Below are positions 53,612 through 62,437 of a stretch of DNA of 64,000 nt, piece by piece (the first letter of the stretch is position 1; each line of letters starts with the position of its first letter). The DNA lies in NCBI RefSeq assembly GCF_015207705.1, contig NZ_JADEWI010000004.1, forward strand, positions 1 through 64,000, in the 5' to 3' direction. Below the pieces are notes generated by a model. The model had not been told where the DNA came from and made no database searches. It saw only the letters and a program-made list of their open reading frames with translations. The stretch comes from Nostoc sp. LEGE 06077. GTDB taxonomy: Bacteria > Cyanobacteriota > Cyanobacteriia > Cyanobacteriales > Nostocaceae. A program made the translations under genes and the position numbers.

Positions 53612-54466
53612 ATGTCCAATCCAACTGCAACCTTGCTAATTTCTTGTCCTGATCAACGAGGACTAGTTGCCAAAATTGCTAACTTTATTTATGCCAATGG
53701 GGGCAATATTATTCATGCAGATCAGCACACAGATTTTTCGGCTGGGTTATTTCTGACGCGCATAGAATGGCAGTTAGCTGGATTTAATTTACCTAAAGAT
53801 TTGATTGCTCCAGCATTTAATGCAATTTCTCAGCCTTTAGGTGCTAAATGGGAACTACATTTTTCTGACTCTGTACCACGGATAGCGATTTGGGTAAGCC
53901 GCCAAGACCACTGTCTCTACGATTTAATTTGGCGACACCGTGCTAAAGAATTCACCGCAGAAATTCCGTTAATTATTAGCAATCATCCTCACTTAAAAGT
54001 AGTGGCGGAACAGTTTGGTATTGATTTTCATCACATTCCCATTACTAAAGAAAATAAACCAGAACAAGAAGCTCAACAACTAGAATTATTGCGTCAATAC
54101 AAAATTGATTTGGTTGTTTTAGCAAAATATATGCAAATTGTTAGTTCTGATTTTATTGCTCAATTCCCCCAAATTATTAATATTCATCACTCATTTTTAC
54201 CTGCCTTTGTCGGCGCAAATCCATATCACAGAGCGTTTGAAAGAGGCGTAAAAATAATTGGTGCCACCTCTCATTATGTGACTACAGATTTAGATGCAGG
54301 GCCAATTATTGAACAAGATGTTGTGAGAGTCAGCCACCGCGATGAAGTGGAAGATTTGGTAAGAAAAGGTAAAGATTTAGAGCGAGTAGTCTTAGCAAGG
54401 GCTGTGCGGTTACACTTACAAAACCGCGTGTTAGTTTATGGTAATCGTACTGTTGTGTTTGAGTGA
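53612..54466 (+). CDS. purU: Formyltetrahydrofolate deformylase
   Basis: A 284-residue PurU, which hydrolyses 10-formyltetrahydrofolate to formate and tetrahydrofolate, balancing one-carbon pools and feeding purine synthesis. The N-terminal ACT domain (LLISCPDQRGLVAKIANFIYANGG) is followed by a formyltransferase-fold domain with the catalytic NIHHSFLPAF and the downstream IGATSHYVTTDLDAGPIIEQD segment. Length and motifs are full. ATG at 53612. Confidence 0.94.
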   Translation: MSNPTATLLISCPDQRGLVAKIANFIYANGGNIIHADQHTDFSAGLFLTRIEWQLAGFNLPKDLIAPAFNAISQPLGAKWELHFSDSVPRIAIWVSRQDHCLYDLIWRHRAKEFTAEIPLIISNHPHLKVVAEQFGIDFHHIPITKENKPEQEAQQLELLRQYKIDLVVLAKYMQIVSSDFIAQFPQIINIHHSFLPAFVGANPYHRAFERGVKIIGATSHYVTTDLDAGPIIEQDVVRVSHRDEVEDLVRKGKDLERVVLARAVRLHLQNRVLVYGNRTVVFE

Positions 54467-54547
54467 TTGTTTGTCAGTACATAGTAGTCGCAGGTGATGG
54501 GTTATTTCTATGCGTCATCATAAATGATGGGTATAAACAATCTTTGG

Positions 54548-56017
54548 CTAACAATTGCGTCGTAGCTGGGTTAACAACACAACAATCTCATCAATAGCTT
54601 GCCTGATATTGCTGGCTGGTTGTTCAGATTGATTCACAATAATACTAAAAGCTAACGGCTCATATTGTGGCGAATTTATATATCCTGACAGAGAAATTAC
54701 ACCTCTCAAACTACCCGTTTTTGCTTGAACGATTCCCTGCGCCGAAGTGTTGCGAAAGCGCCCTTGCAAAGTACCACTAACTCCCGCCACAGGTAAAGAA
54801 GCCCGAAAAACTTTGGCTTCTGGTGATGCGGCTATTATTTGTAAAACTTGTACTAAAGCTTCTGGACTAATTAAATTCTTCCGCGATAGTCCTGAACCAT
54901 CGACCACACTATAACTGTTTGGGTTAACGCCTAATTGGGTGAGAGTTTCTTGCATCACTTTTAACCCAACATCAGCAGTATTTTGATTTTTGGCTACTTG
55001 TTGTTTGTCAGCTAAAGTTCTTAATAAAGCCTCAGCAAATAAATTATTACTGTTTAAATTAGTCTCTTTTAATAACTCAGATAAAGGTGGAGATTCAATG
55101 GCTGCAACTTCGCGTTCATTATTTCCACCATTAGCAGTAGATGTTTGTTGTACAAAAATGCCTTCTGCGGCTAAACTCTGACGAAAGTGACGTAAGAAAT
55201 TTTGTGTAGGGTCAAATACTGCGATCGCACTAATATCTGGTTGTGAATTTACCGCCAGTTGTCCTTGCAAATACAGCACAGCGCCTTTTAAGTCACGTCT
55301 TACTTCAACTAACCCTGGTTCATCTTTTTGCGCTGTGACAGAATTATTTTCGACTCGCCACTGATAAGCCTCTGTAGGATCAGCCCATTTAATTTGCAAT
55401 GGTTTGCCGATAGTTTGGGGCAGAACTGTTAATACAGCAGCATTTTCATTCAAAATTAAACTATTGACTGGTGCGCCATAATAAGCTTGCACATCTTCCC
55501 ATTGCCAACTCGGATTTATCAAATCTCCTTGAAAATAACTATCATCAGCAATTAAATTATTGACTTGAGTAATACCCTGTTGGCGTAATTGCTTGGCTAA
55601 GAGTGTTAATTGAGCATTTTTTAAACTGGGATCTCCCCTACCAACTACACGCAAATTACCATCAGCATCTTGATAAATAGAGGTACGAATGCGAAAATCT
55701 GCGCCTAATTGTTTGAGTGCCGCAGATGTCGTCAACAATTTAGTATTAGAAGCAGGTGTAAAGTATTTCTCAGCATCATGGCTGTAAATAGTTTGCGTAG
55801 AAGCTAAGTTTTTAACTAAAATTCCCCAGCGGGCGCGACTAAATAAGGGACGATTGATTGCAGTATCTATAGATGTTCCTAGTTCAGCGGGACAAAGTGA
55901 TTTTGTGGTAGTTGCAGAGGGAACTGGCGTTTGGGCTGTAACTGCTTGTTGGGTAATTCCAATATGAGTCCCAAAAAACAATAGCAGCAAACTTAGGGAA
56001 ATTTTGCGAGAAAACAT
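54548..56017 (-). CDS. dacB: D-alanyl-D-alanine carboxypeptidase/endopeptidase, PBP4-type
   Basis: A 489-residue class C PBP. Signal peptide near LLLLFFGTHIGITQQAVTA; SxxK motif SNTK in FTPASNTKLLTTSA; second motif in DGSGLSRKN; third motif KTG in QAKTGSLRGV. The large insert domain between SxxK and the second motif is characteristic of PBP4/DacB. It trims or cleaves peptidoglycan peptides in the periplasm. Convergent with purU. Confidence 0.92.
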   Translation of the reverse strand: MFSRKISLSLLLLFFGTHIGITQQAVTAQTPVPSATTTKSLCPAELGTSIDTAINRPLFSRARWGILVKNLASTQTIYSHDAEKYFTPASNTKLLTTSAALKQLGADFRIRTSIYQDADGNLRVVGRGDPSLKNAQLTLLAKQLRQQGITQVNNLIADDSYFQGDLINPSWQWEDVQAYYGAPVNSLILNENAAVLTVLPQTIGKPLQIKWADPTEAYQWRVENNSVTAQKDEPGLVEVRRDLKGAVLYLQGQLAVNSQPDISAIAVFDPTQNFLRHFRQSLAAEGIFVQQTSTANGGNNEREVAAIESPPLSELLKETNLNSNNLFAEALLRTLADKQQVAKNQNTADVGLKVMQETLTQLGVNPNSYSVVDGSGLSRKNLISPEALVQVLQIIAASPEAKVFRASLPVAGVSGTLQGRFRNTSAQGIVQAKTGSLRGVISLSGYINSPQYEPLAFSIIVNQSEQPASNIRQAIDEIVVLLTQLRRNC

Positions 56018-56108
56018 ACTTAAACTTCTACATTGAGAACTGAGGGTTATATTATTTTGTAGTGTTTGGCGATCGCCGCAGGCAGTATACTAAACGTATT
56101 AAAATTTA

Positions 56109-56502
56109 CTAGGGAATAAATAGCCTACTCACGCCTAAATAATTTTCAACATAAAGTACAATCTCGATCAGACGCTCAACACACTGTTCTCGATACTCTC
56201 TCTCTATTATGCGGTCAACATTTGCAAGAGTAATTACAGGTAGAGATGTTGGCAGACTTTCTTCACGTATCACTTGTTCTAAAGAATCTTCTCCCTTCAT
56301 ACTGCGATTCCCTGTTAAGAGAATCATCTGCTTTTCTTGAGCAAAATCGCCAAACCATCCTATCGCTGCTGTCTATTGACAATTGAGCCTCATCAAAGGA
56401 CATAAAATGAATAGGTAGAACATCAAGCCATCCCCCAGTAGTCAGGCTACCAAACAACATGAGGGCTTGCCCTTCAATATTATGGTCGATAAGAAAAATC
56501 AT
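56109..56502 (-). pseudogene. Frameshifted PIN-like partner of DUF433 gene
   Basis: Read from 56502, the frame gives MIFLIDHNIEGQALMLFGSL to RMVWRF and then runs into a wrong frame. The other frame continues correctly as AQEKQMILLTGNRSMKG to GVSRLFIP. The break falls at a run of four A on the plus strand (56343-56346; TTTT on the coding strand); one T fewer restores a 130-residue protein. I recall intact relatives of this family in cyanobacteria next to DUF433 genes. The restored sequence has D6 and D-S-S-D elements that resemble a PIN-like active site. The start overlaps the DUF433 stop by 4 bp, so the pair was an operon. Confidence 0.72.
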
Positions 56503-56876
56503 TGACTTGAGGTAATACGTTTAGCTTTCAGTTTCTGTAATTTTTCCCAAGCAGCTTTATACTCAGGTTTTGGTGTCAATGTGGCAATATCAACCAAACG
56601 CTTTTGATTTAGTTCTTCCCAATACTGACGAATTTCTTCGGCTTGTTGTAGCACACTCTGATACTCTGCTTCTACTTCAGCACGATGGGTTTCAATGTAA
56701 GACATTGCTGCACTGAACTGCTCATCAGTAATGTAGAAATAATTACGAATTAGATGGGGTGCGTAACCTGTAGAAATATAGTCCATCAACTGATACAAAG
56801 TAATACGTGTACCTGCAATGGTTAGTCCCCTTTCTGTACGAATAATAGCTGGTTGATCATTGACTACTTGAGACAT
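56499..56876 (-). CDS. DUF433 protein (antitoxin-like)
   Basis: A 125-residue DUF433 protein. The characteristic part is GLTIAGTRITLYQLMDYISTG, then YAPHLIRNYFYITDEQFSAAMSYIETHRAEV; DUF433 domains are HTH-like and usually the antitoxin-side partner of PIN-like proteins. The C-terminal half is helical and basic (KLQKLKAKRITSSQ). Its partner gene downstream is frameshifted, so the module is probably inactive as a toxin system. Confidence 0.82.
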   Translation of the reverse strand: MSQVVNDQPAIIRTERGLTIAGTRITLYQLMDYISTGYAPHLIRNYFYITDEQFSAAMSYIETHRAEVEAEYQSVLQQAEEIRQYWEELNQKRLVDIATLTPKPEYKAAWEKLQKLKAKRITSSQ

Positions 56877-56963
56877 AATAAAAACTTTGAGTCGGATATT
56901 TTCATAATATCCTGTACAAAAACTCGGAGAGCATTACCAGAAAGTGCTGTACTAAGGGGTTGG

Positions 56964-58877
56964 TTAAAATCTTCTCAGCAGTCGCAAGCCGTTAAGGGTA
57001 ACTAATACTGTAGAGCCTTCATGGCCAATTACACCGATGGGTAGGTTAATATTCCCGAAAAAGTTAGCCAGCATCAGCAGAATAATTGATGTGAGCGCAA
57101 AGGTGATATTTTGTTTGATAATGAATTGAGATCGCCTACCTAGTTCCATTGCTGCGACAATTTTTTCTAGTCTGTCTGCTATTAATACAATATCCGCGGT
57201 TTCTAGTGCAACATCACTACCAGCACCGCCCATTGCTATTCCTACCGTTGCTTGGGCTAAAGCAGGTGCATCATTAATTCCATCGCCTACCATCGCTACA
57301 GTGTGATATTGTTTCTGCAAGCTGCGGATGAGGTTAAGTTTATCTTCTGGTAATAGTTGGGCGTGAACCTGAGTGATACCGACTGCTTGAGCGACAGTTT
57401 GGGCTGTACGCTGGTTATCTCCAGTAATCATGACGATTTGTTCTACACCTAGCTGACGCAGATGGCGAATAGTGGCGGCGGCTTCTGGTCTAATCATATC
57501 TGCAATAGCGATCGCTCCGATGACTTTTGTATCTTGAGCAACCCAAACTACAGTTTTTCCCTCAGATTCCCAACTATGAGCTAAATCTTGAAGTTTGTGC
57601 GGTAACTGGATCACATACTGCTGAACAAAAGCTGCATTTCCCAGGGTAATTTTTACACCATTCACATTGCCGATAATTCCCTGTCCAGGTATAGCTTGCA
57701 CATCTACACCACGCTCCCAGCTTAAATCACTGGCTGCTTGAACAATGGCTTTGGCAATGGGATGTTCCGAAAATGCTTCTAAAGCTGCTGCTGCTTTTAA
57801 TACATCTGCTTGTGTATATTCATCGGTCGCAATTACTTGGGATACTTGCACTTGTCCGGTAGTTAGAGTACCAGTTTTATCAAAAGCGATCGCCCGGACT
57901 TTGCCCATGTTCTCTAACTGTGCGCCATTCTTAAACAAAATCCCCTGTCTGGCACCGTTGGCAATGCCTGATAATAATGCTGGCATAATTGCCGCCATCA
58001 GCGCACAAGGAGAAGCCACCACCAAAAAAGTCAAAGCGCGATAAATCGTCGTGTCCCAGTCCCACGCCAAAATAAATGGCGGTAAAATTGCCAGTAATAT
58101 GCCAGCTACAACAATTACCTTGGCATATCCCCGCTCAAATTTTGCGATAAACTCTTGAGAAGGTGGGGCTGATTCTTGCGCTTCTTCCACTAACCGAATC
58201 ACTCGCTGAATCAAATTACTCGCAGCTGGTTTGTGAACTTTCAACCTCAGCGCCCCATAACCGTTGAGTGTCCCAGCAAAAACCTCTTCGCCTACTGTCT
58301 TTTCTACAGGTAAAGATTCCCCAGTAATCGCCGCCTGATTAATGGTGCTGTAACCAGACAAAATTATCCCATCGGTGGGAATTAACTCTCCTGGTTTGAC
58401 AACTATTTCATCTCCTACTTTTAATTGACTGATGGGTAACATCTGTTCCTGTCCCTGATGCAGTACCCTGGCTGTATCGGGTGTCAAACTCATCAAACTG
58501 CGGATACTCCTTTCCGTCCGCCCCATTGCATAACCTTCTAACGCGCCGCTAACAGCAAAGATGAGAATTAAAATTGCCCCATCAATAATTAGGTGATATT
58601 CTCTGCGCCATAAACCTAAACTAGCTGCACCAACCGCCGCCACAATCATCAGCAAATCTACATCAAGTTCTTTCTCTTTAATTAATGTAGTTATTCCCTC
58701 ACGGGCGCTTTCGTAACCACCAATAACATAAGCCGCACTTAACAACAGTATTGCCCATCCCAACCAACCTAGATGCAAGGCGTACCAGCCAAAAAATAAT
58801 AACAGTCCACAAACCAATGCTGCTAAGATATCTGCGTGTTCTTTGGTGTATTTGGTTAAATGCTGTGGGTAAAGCAT
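56964..58877 (-). CDS. P1B-type heavy-metal-transporting ATPase
   Basis: A 637-residue P1B-ATPase that pumps a metal cation across the membrane. Motifs: ITGESLP (actuator), SPC in helix 6 (VASPCALMAA), phosphorylation site DKTGT, SEHPIA, GDGINDAPAL and a last-helix HEGSTVLVTLNGLRL. SPC together with HEG-x-T points to subgroup P1B-4 (Co/Zn/Fe type) rather than the CPC copper or zinc pumps. No N-terminal metal-binding domain is visible. ATG 58877 (MLYPQHLT) is preferred to the longer frame from 58937, which would run through the operator. A MerR-type dyad lies 36-57 bp upstream. The likely metal is not certain. Confidence 0.88.
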   Translation of the reverse strand: MLYPQHLTKYTKEHADILAALVCGLLLFFGWYALHLGWLGWAILLLSAAYVIGGYESAREGITTLIKEKELDVDLLMIVAAVGAASLGLWRREYHLIIDGAILILIFAVSGALEGYAMGRTERSIRSLMSLTPDTARVLHQGQEQMLPISQLKVGDEIVVKPGELIPTDGIILSGYSTINQAAITGESLPVEKTVGEEVFAGTLNGYGALRLKVHKPAASNLIQRVIRLVEEAQESAPPSQEFIAKFERGYAKVIVVAGILLAILPPFILAWDWDTTIYRALTFLVVASPCALMAAIMPALLSGIANGARQGILFKNGAQLENMGKVRAIAFDKTGTLTTGQVQVSQVIATDEYTQADVLKAAAALEAFSEHPIAKAIVQAASDLSWERGVDVQAIPGQGIIGNVNGVKITLGNAAFVQQYVIQLPHKLQDLAHSWESEGKTVVWVAQDTKVIGAIAIADMIRPEAAATIRHLRQLGVEQIVMITGDNQRTAQTVAQAVGITQVHAQLLPEDKLNLIRSLQKQYHTVAMVGDGINDAPALAQATVGIAMGGAGSDVALETADIVLIADRLEKIVAAMELGRRSQFIIKQNITFALTSIILLMLANFFGNINLPIGVIGHEGSTVLVTLNGLRLLRRF

Positions 58878-58912
58878 AAGAGTGAAATCCTTGATAACTG
58901 ATCTCACGGTAA

Positions 58913-58934
58913 ACCTTGACATTAATGTTAAGGT
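58913..58934. promoter_or_regulatory. MerR-type operator in a divergent promoter
   Basis: ACCTTGACATTAATG and the following TTAAGGT form a 22-bp near-perfect dyad. On the minus strand it sits in the 19-bp spacer between TTGACC (58937-58932) and TTACCG (58912-58907), the lengthened spacer typical of MerR-family activation. On the plus strand TTGACA (58916-58921) can serve the dehydrogenase gene. No merR gene is in the window. Confidence 0.72.
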
Positions 58935-58953
58935 CAAGCAATTGTTTTTCTAC

Positions 58954-58960
58954 AAGGAGG
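58954..58960 (+). promoter_or_regulatory. Strong Shine-Dalgarno deciding the SDR start
   Basis: AAGGAGG is a near-complete anti-16S match, 7 bp from ATG 58968. It favours that ATG over the TTG three bases earlier and implies high translation when the promoter is on. Confidence 0.75.
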
Positions 58961-58967
58961 TATTTTG

Positions 58968-59717
58968 ATGACGCGCCTGCATAATAAAACCGCTGTGATT
59001 ACCGGAGGGACATCGGGGATTGGGTTTGAGACTGCGAAACAGTTTGTGAAAGAAGGGGCGCGGGTAATTATTACCGGACAAGATGAAGGACGTTTGCAAA
59101 CCGCAGCCCAAGAACTGGGTTCTCAGGTAATTCCGGTGATAGCGGATGTGCGATCGCTTTCTCAACTAGATAATTTAGCAGCACGAGTCAAATCAGAATT
59201 TGGCAGTCTTGATATTTTGTTTGCTAACGCTGGTATCGGATTTTTTACGCCTTTAGAGGCGATCGACGAAACTTTGTATGATAACCAATTTGATATCAAC
59301 GTTAAGGGTATCTTTTTCACTGTCCAGAAGCTATCAGGATTACTAAATCCAGGCGCTAGTGTCATCTTGAATGCTTCATCAGTCAATGAAAAAGGTATGG
59401 CGATGGGCAGTGTCTATTGTGCGACAAAAGCGGCTGTGCGCTCATTTGCCCGCAATTTAGCAGCAGAATTAGGCGATCGCCAAATTAGAGTCAATGCGAT
59501 TAGTCCTGGTTTAATCCCTACGAATTTTCAAACTAAGATGGGCTTATCACCAGAGGCCTTGGAAAATTTTGGCAATTATATTAAGCAAACCGTACCTTTG
59601 GGACGCTTTGGTAAACCAGAAGAAATTGCGGCGGCGGTAGTTTTTCTGGCTAGTGATGAATCTTCTTACATGACTGCGGCAGATCTAGTTATTGATGGTG
59701 GCTATATGAACGTTTAG
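58968..59717 (+). CDS. Short-chain dehydrogenase/reductase
   Basis: A 249-residue classical SDR. Cofactor-binding TGGTSGIG, NAG (FANAGIGF), catalytic Ser in NASSVN, and YxxxK as YCATK are all present, followed by the PG motif SPGLIPTNF and C-terminal DGGYMNV. Substrate unknown; an oxidoreductase of stress or detoxification type would fit. It is divergent from the metal ATPase across a MerR-type operator and so may be co-induced with it. Confidence 0.88.
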   Translation: MTRLHNKTAVITGGTSGIGFETAKQFVKEGARVIITGQDEGRLQTAAQELGSQVIPVIADVRSLSQLDNLAARVKSEFGSLDILFANAGIGFFTPLEAIDETLYDNQFDINVKGIFFTVQKLSGLLNPGASVILNASSVNEKGMAMGSVYCATKAAVRSFARNLAAELGDRQIRVNAISPGLIPTNFQTKMGLSPEALENFGNYIKQTVPLGRFGKPEEIAAAVVFLASDESSYMTAADLVIDGGYMNV

Positions 59718-60059
59718 CAACGCAATATAGGAATCATATTTGATTTTTGAACGAAGGTGATAGGCGATCGTACGTCATATTCCCCAACGGTAGGGGCATA
59801 CGGCCGTACGCCCATACTTAGATTTTTTCAAAAATCAAAAGTTTGACTTTTCGAGATGACGGAAATCAAATGAGAAAATTATGTACAAACGAGTACCAAG
59901 AACTGGTAAAGATGATTATGATATTTTTTACTGAATTTTATCATTGAGTGTCGAGTTACACTTTGTTGCACTCAATCTACCTTTTGAGTGATTTGCGCTT
60001 TGTAAAGGCTTGAGTAGTTAAAATGATAGGGTAAGCAAGGCAATTCTTAAACAGATTGA
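59718..60059. other. Intergenic region, no gene seen
   Basis: Holds dispersed words (GGTAGGGGCATACGG, GAATCATATTTGATTT, the latter close to one at about 43832) and an AT-rich promoter for the toxin-antitoxin pair. A frame of 17 codons near 59881 is too short to accept. Confidence 0.4.
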
Positions 60060-60347
60060 ATGAAACAAACCCACTATTTAACAACAACAGTTCAAAAAGG
60101 CAACCGATTGGAAATTACCCTTCCTAATTTAACTGAAGGACAAACCATAGAAGTTATTATCATTGTGCCTGAAGCTGTCCCTCATCAATCAATAAATCGC
60201 CAAGCTTTTCGACAACTTCCTATTGAAGAACGTCGTCGTATTTTAACCCAACAAGCAGAAGCCATGAAAGATTATTATCAAAATGATCAAGACTGGAAAG
60301 ATTGGGTTAATTTTGATAACGAGGAATGCGATGACAGTCACTCCTAA
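60060..60347 (+). CDS. Antitoxin partner of MazF-like toxin
   Basis: A 95-residue protein. The N-terminal half (TTTVQKGNRLEITLPNL, EGQTIEVIIIVP) resembles an AbrB/SpoVT-like or related swapped-hairpin antitoxin; the C-terminal half is helical, acidic and probably disordered (QAEAMKDYYQNDQDW, FDNEECDD). Antitoxin assignment rests on position: its end overlaps the MazF-like gene by 17 bp. Confidence 0.75.
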   Translation: MKQTHYLTTTVQKGNRLEITLPNLTEGQTIEVIIIVPEAVPHQSINRQAFRQLPIEERRRILTQQAEAMKDYYQNDQDWKDWVNFDNEECDDSHS

Positions 60348-60696
60348 AAGAGGAGAAATTTGGTTGATTAACTTAGATCCGACGGTTGGCGCAGAAATCA
60401 AAAAAACTCGACCTGCGGTGGTTGTTAACTCAGATTACATCGGAAAACTCCCGCTTAAATGGGTTGTTCCCATCACTAACTGGCAATCAACTTTTAACGA
60501 TAATCTTTGGCATATTTGTCTAACACCTACCTCGGAAAATGGATTAATCAAATTATCATCGGCTGATGTATTACAACTAAGAAGTGTTGATCTACAGAGA
60601 TTTATTCGGAAACTTGGATCTGTATCAATTTCAGACTTACAAGAAATAGTGACGGCCATTTCAATTATTATTGAAAGTGATGTCCCAATCTCTTAG
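60331..60696 (+). CDS. MazF/PemK-type endoribonuclease toxin
   Basis: A 121-residue MazF-family toxin. Typical pieces: TPKRGEIWLINLDPTVGAEI, KKTRPAVVVNSD, VPIT, and the downstream SSADVLQLRSVDLQR. MazF enzymes cut mRNA at short sequences and are neutralised by the cognate antitoxin. The start is taken at ATG 60331 (MTVTPKRG), inside the antitoxin gene; a longer upstream frame has no family support. The pair looks intact. Confidence 0.9.
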   Translation: MTVTPKRGEIWLINLDPTVGAEIKKTRPAVVVNSDYIGKLPLKWVVPITNWQSTFNDNLWHICLTPTSENGLIKLSSADVLQLRSVDLQRFIRKLGSVSISDLQEIVTAISIIIESDVPIS

Positions 60697-60958
60697 AGCG
60701 ATCGCTTGGTTGTAGAGATTTGTAAAGGCGATTCTGCTTCCCAGACGCAAGGCGATCGCAGCTTCAATATATTGTCTGGTATGAGGTGGACGCAAGCAAG
60801 CTCATCTAAAGCAGTTATTGGTAGAAGTTGTCACTCTGTTGAAAGAGCGAATTTATCTAATAACTTTTGATGAAAAAACCTCTGTCTCTAGCACGATTTG
60901 GCACATTGCAAAAATCAAGTAAATCTAAGAATACTAAATCTCAAAGAGAAGGTATTCT

Positions 60959-61396
60959 ATGTTAATGAAACGGCTTTCTGCTATTGGAAGTTGGATAACT
61001 ACAACAGTTATTTGTTTATCTGCGATCGCTTTTATTTGGCAAGGTGCATTTTTCAACAATAATTCAGCAATGGCGGCTCCCTCTGTCAACTTGATTGCAT
61101 CATCTGATGCAGGCGATAAAGTTCAAGAAAAAACCCGTGAAGATGCTGGACGCGCGAAGAATTTTATTCGAGATACCGCAGATAAAGTTGAGCGCACTGC
61201 CAATAAAAATGCGCGTAAAGTTGGGGACGCAACAGATAATAGTGGTAACTTGATTGAGCGTAAAGCTAAGAGTGATAGAAACACTATTGAGAAAAGAGCC
61301 GAGGAAGATGCGGCTCGGACAGAAAAAGCTGTAGACAATACCAAGAATGCGATTGAACGCACTGTTGATAACATTAAGGATGCTTTCAGTAAATAG
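60959..61396 (+). CDS. Low-temperature-induced/LEA-like secreted protein
   Basis: A 145-residue protein with an N-terminal hydrophobic signal (TTTVICLSAIAFIWQGAFF, cleavage near AMA-AP) and a very hydrophilic Lys/Asp/Ala-rich helical body (REDAGRAKNFIRDTADKVER, EKRAEEDAARTEKAVDNTK) with an 11-13-residue periodicity. This fits cyanobacterial low-temperature-induced and LEA/hydrophilin-like proteins associated with cold or desiccation stress. The exact family is uncertain. A long stem-loop follows. Confidence 0.68.
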   Translation: MLMKRLSAIGSWITTTVICLSAIAFIWQGAFFNNNSAMAAPSVNLIASSDAGDKVQEKTREDAGRAKNFIRDTADKVERTANKNARKVGDATDNSGNLIERKAKSDRNTIEKRAEEDAARTEKAVDNTKNAIERTVDNIKDAFSK

Positions 61397-61432
61397 ACAT
61401 AACAATCTTACTTAATTTGTAAGATGTTATGT
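61397..61432 (+). terminator. Stem-loop terminator
   Basis: ACATAACAATCTTAC (61397-61411) and GTAAGATGTTATGT (61419-61432) pair with one bulge around a 7-nt loop, starting directly after the stop codon of the preceding gene. Beyond it, 61433-61714 shows only CAATGTACATTG-like palindromes near 61480 and 61530. Confidence 0.75.
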
Positions 61433-61714
61433 GGTGCTTGTTCTGAGTTATTCCTAAAAATTAATTTAGGGTTACACAGTCAATGTACATTGTTGATTCA
61501 TTTCATTTGCTTGATTTGAAACTTACGATGTACATTGATTAATTTTATGTATTTTAACTACCTAAATAAACATTAAATCAAGATAAGAATAAACTGAAAA
61601 AAAGATAAGTTTATGCTGAAATAAATAAAATAAAAGCTAAATAAATCAGAGCGATCGCATTTGTTGATAAAGTATCTTTGTCCTTATGGGATTTTTGCTC
61701 AAAAATCTAAAATT

Positions 61715-62347
61715 ATGGCAAAGCTCACTGTTTACGGAACTCCCCTCAGTACTTATGTTCGTACTGTCCGGTTGCTGCTTGAGGAAGCAGGTGTAGACTA
61801 TACCCTCAAAGAAATTGATATCTTCAAAGGCGAAAATCAGTCACCAGAGTATCTAGCCAAAAATCCTTTTGGGAAAGTACCAACCCTGCAAGTAGAAGCA
61901 GAAGTAATTTACGAAACTCCTGCAATTACGGACTACCTAAATACAGTCTTTACCAATCATCAGTTCAGCCCATCTGAACCACTACTTCAGGCGCGGATGC
62001 GCCAAATAATCACGATTATTGATAACTATTTTTATCCTACGGCGGTTGGGGCAATTGTCATTCAACGTCTGATTGTGCCAATTCGCGGTGGAAAGCCAGA
62101 CGAAGATAAAGTAAAAAATGCTGTCGCACCTGCACAAACAGCCATACAAGCAATTGAAGCGATCGCTGTTGGTAGTCCATATCTGCTTGGTAGCCAGGTA
62201 AGTATTGCTGATTTCTACCTGATCCCTATCTTTATCTACCTGGCGCAAACTCCAGAGTACGAAGTAATTACGGCGCAAACTCCCAAACTGCGGACTTGGT
62301 GGGAGCAAGTCCAGCAGCTTGAGAGCGTCAAAAAGGTGTGTGCATAA
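61715..62347 (+). CDS. Glutathione S-transferase
   Basis: A 210-residue GST. The thioredoxin-fold domain comprises LTVYGTPLSTYVRTVRLLLEEAG (a Ser/Tyr-type active region), KNPFGKVPTLQ and YETPAITDYL, the classic glutathione-binding ETxAI element. The helical domain follows with GSQVSIADFYLIPIF (N-capping box S-x-x-D). It conjugates or binds glutathione in detoxification. ATG 61715 (MAKLTVYG) is preferred; an upstream in-frame extension lacks family support. Confidence 0.9.
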   Translation: MAKLTVYGTPLSTYVRTVRLLLEEAGVDYTLKEIDIFKGENQSPEYLAKNPFGKVPTLQVEAEVIYETPAITDYLNTVFTNHQFSPSEPLLQARMRQIITIIDNYFYPTAVGAIVIQRLIVPIRGGKPDEDKVKNAVAPAQTAIQAIEAIAVGSPYLLGSQVSIADFYLIPIFIYLAQTPEYEVITAQTPKLRTWWEQVQQLESVKKVCA

Positions 62348-62437
62348 CCGCAGTTGATTGTGCTGAGTAAAAAATACTGACAAATATTTTCGCAATCCTA
62401 AAAACCCCCAGATTTATCTGTGGGGTTAATCAAAAAG

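Noticed and set aside
59881-59934. 17-codon frame MYKRVPRTGKDDYD
   Set aside because: Too short, no ribosome-binding site, no recognised family.
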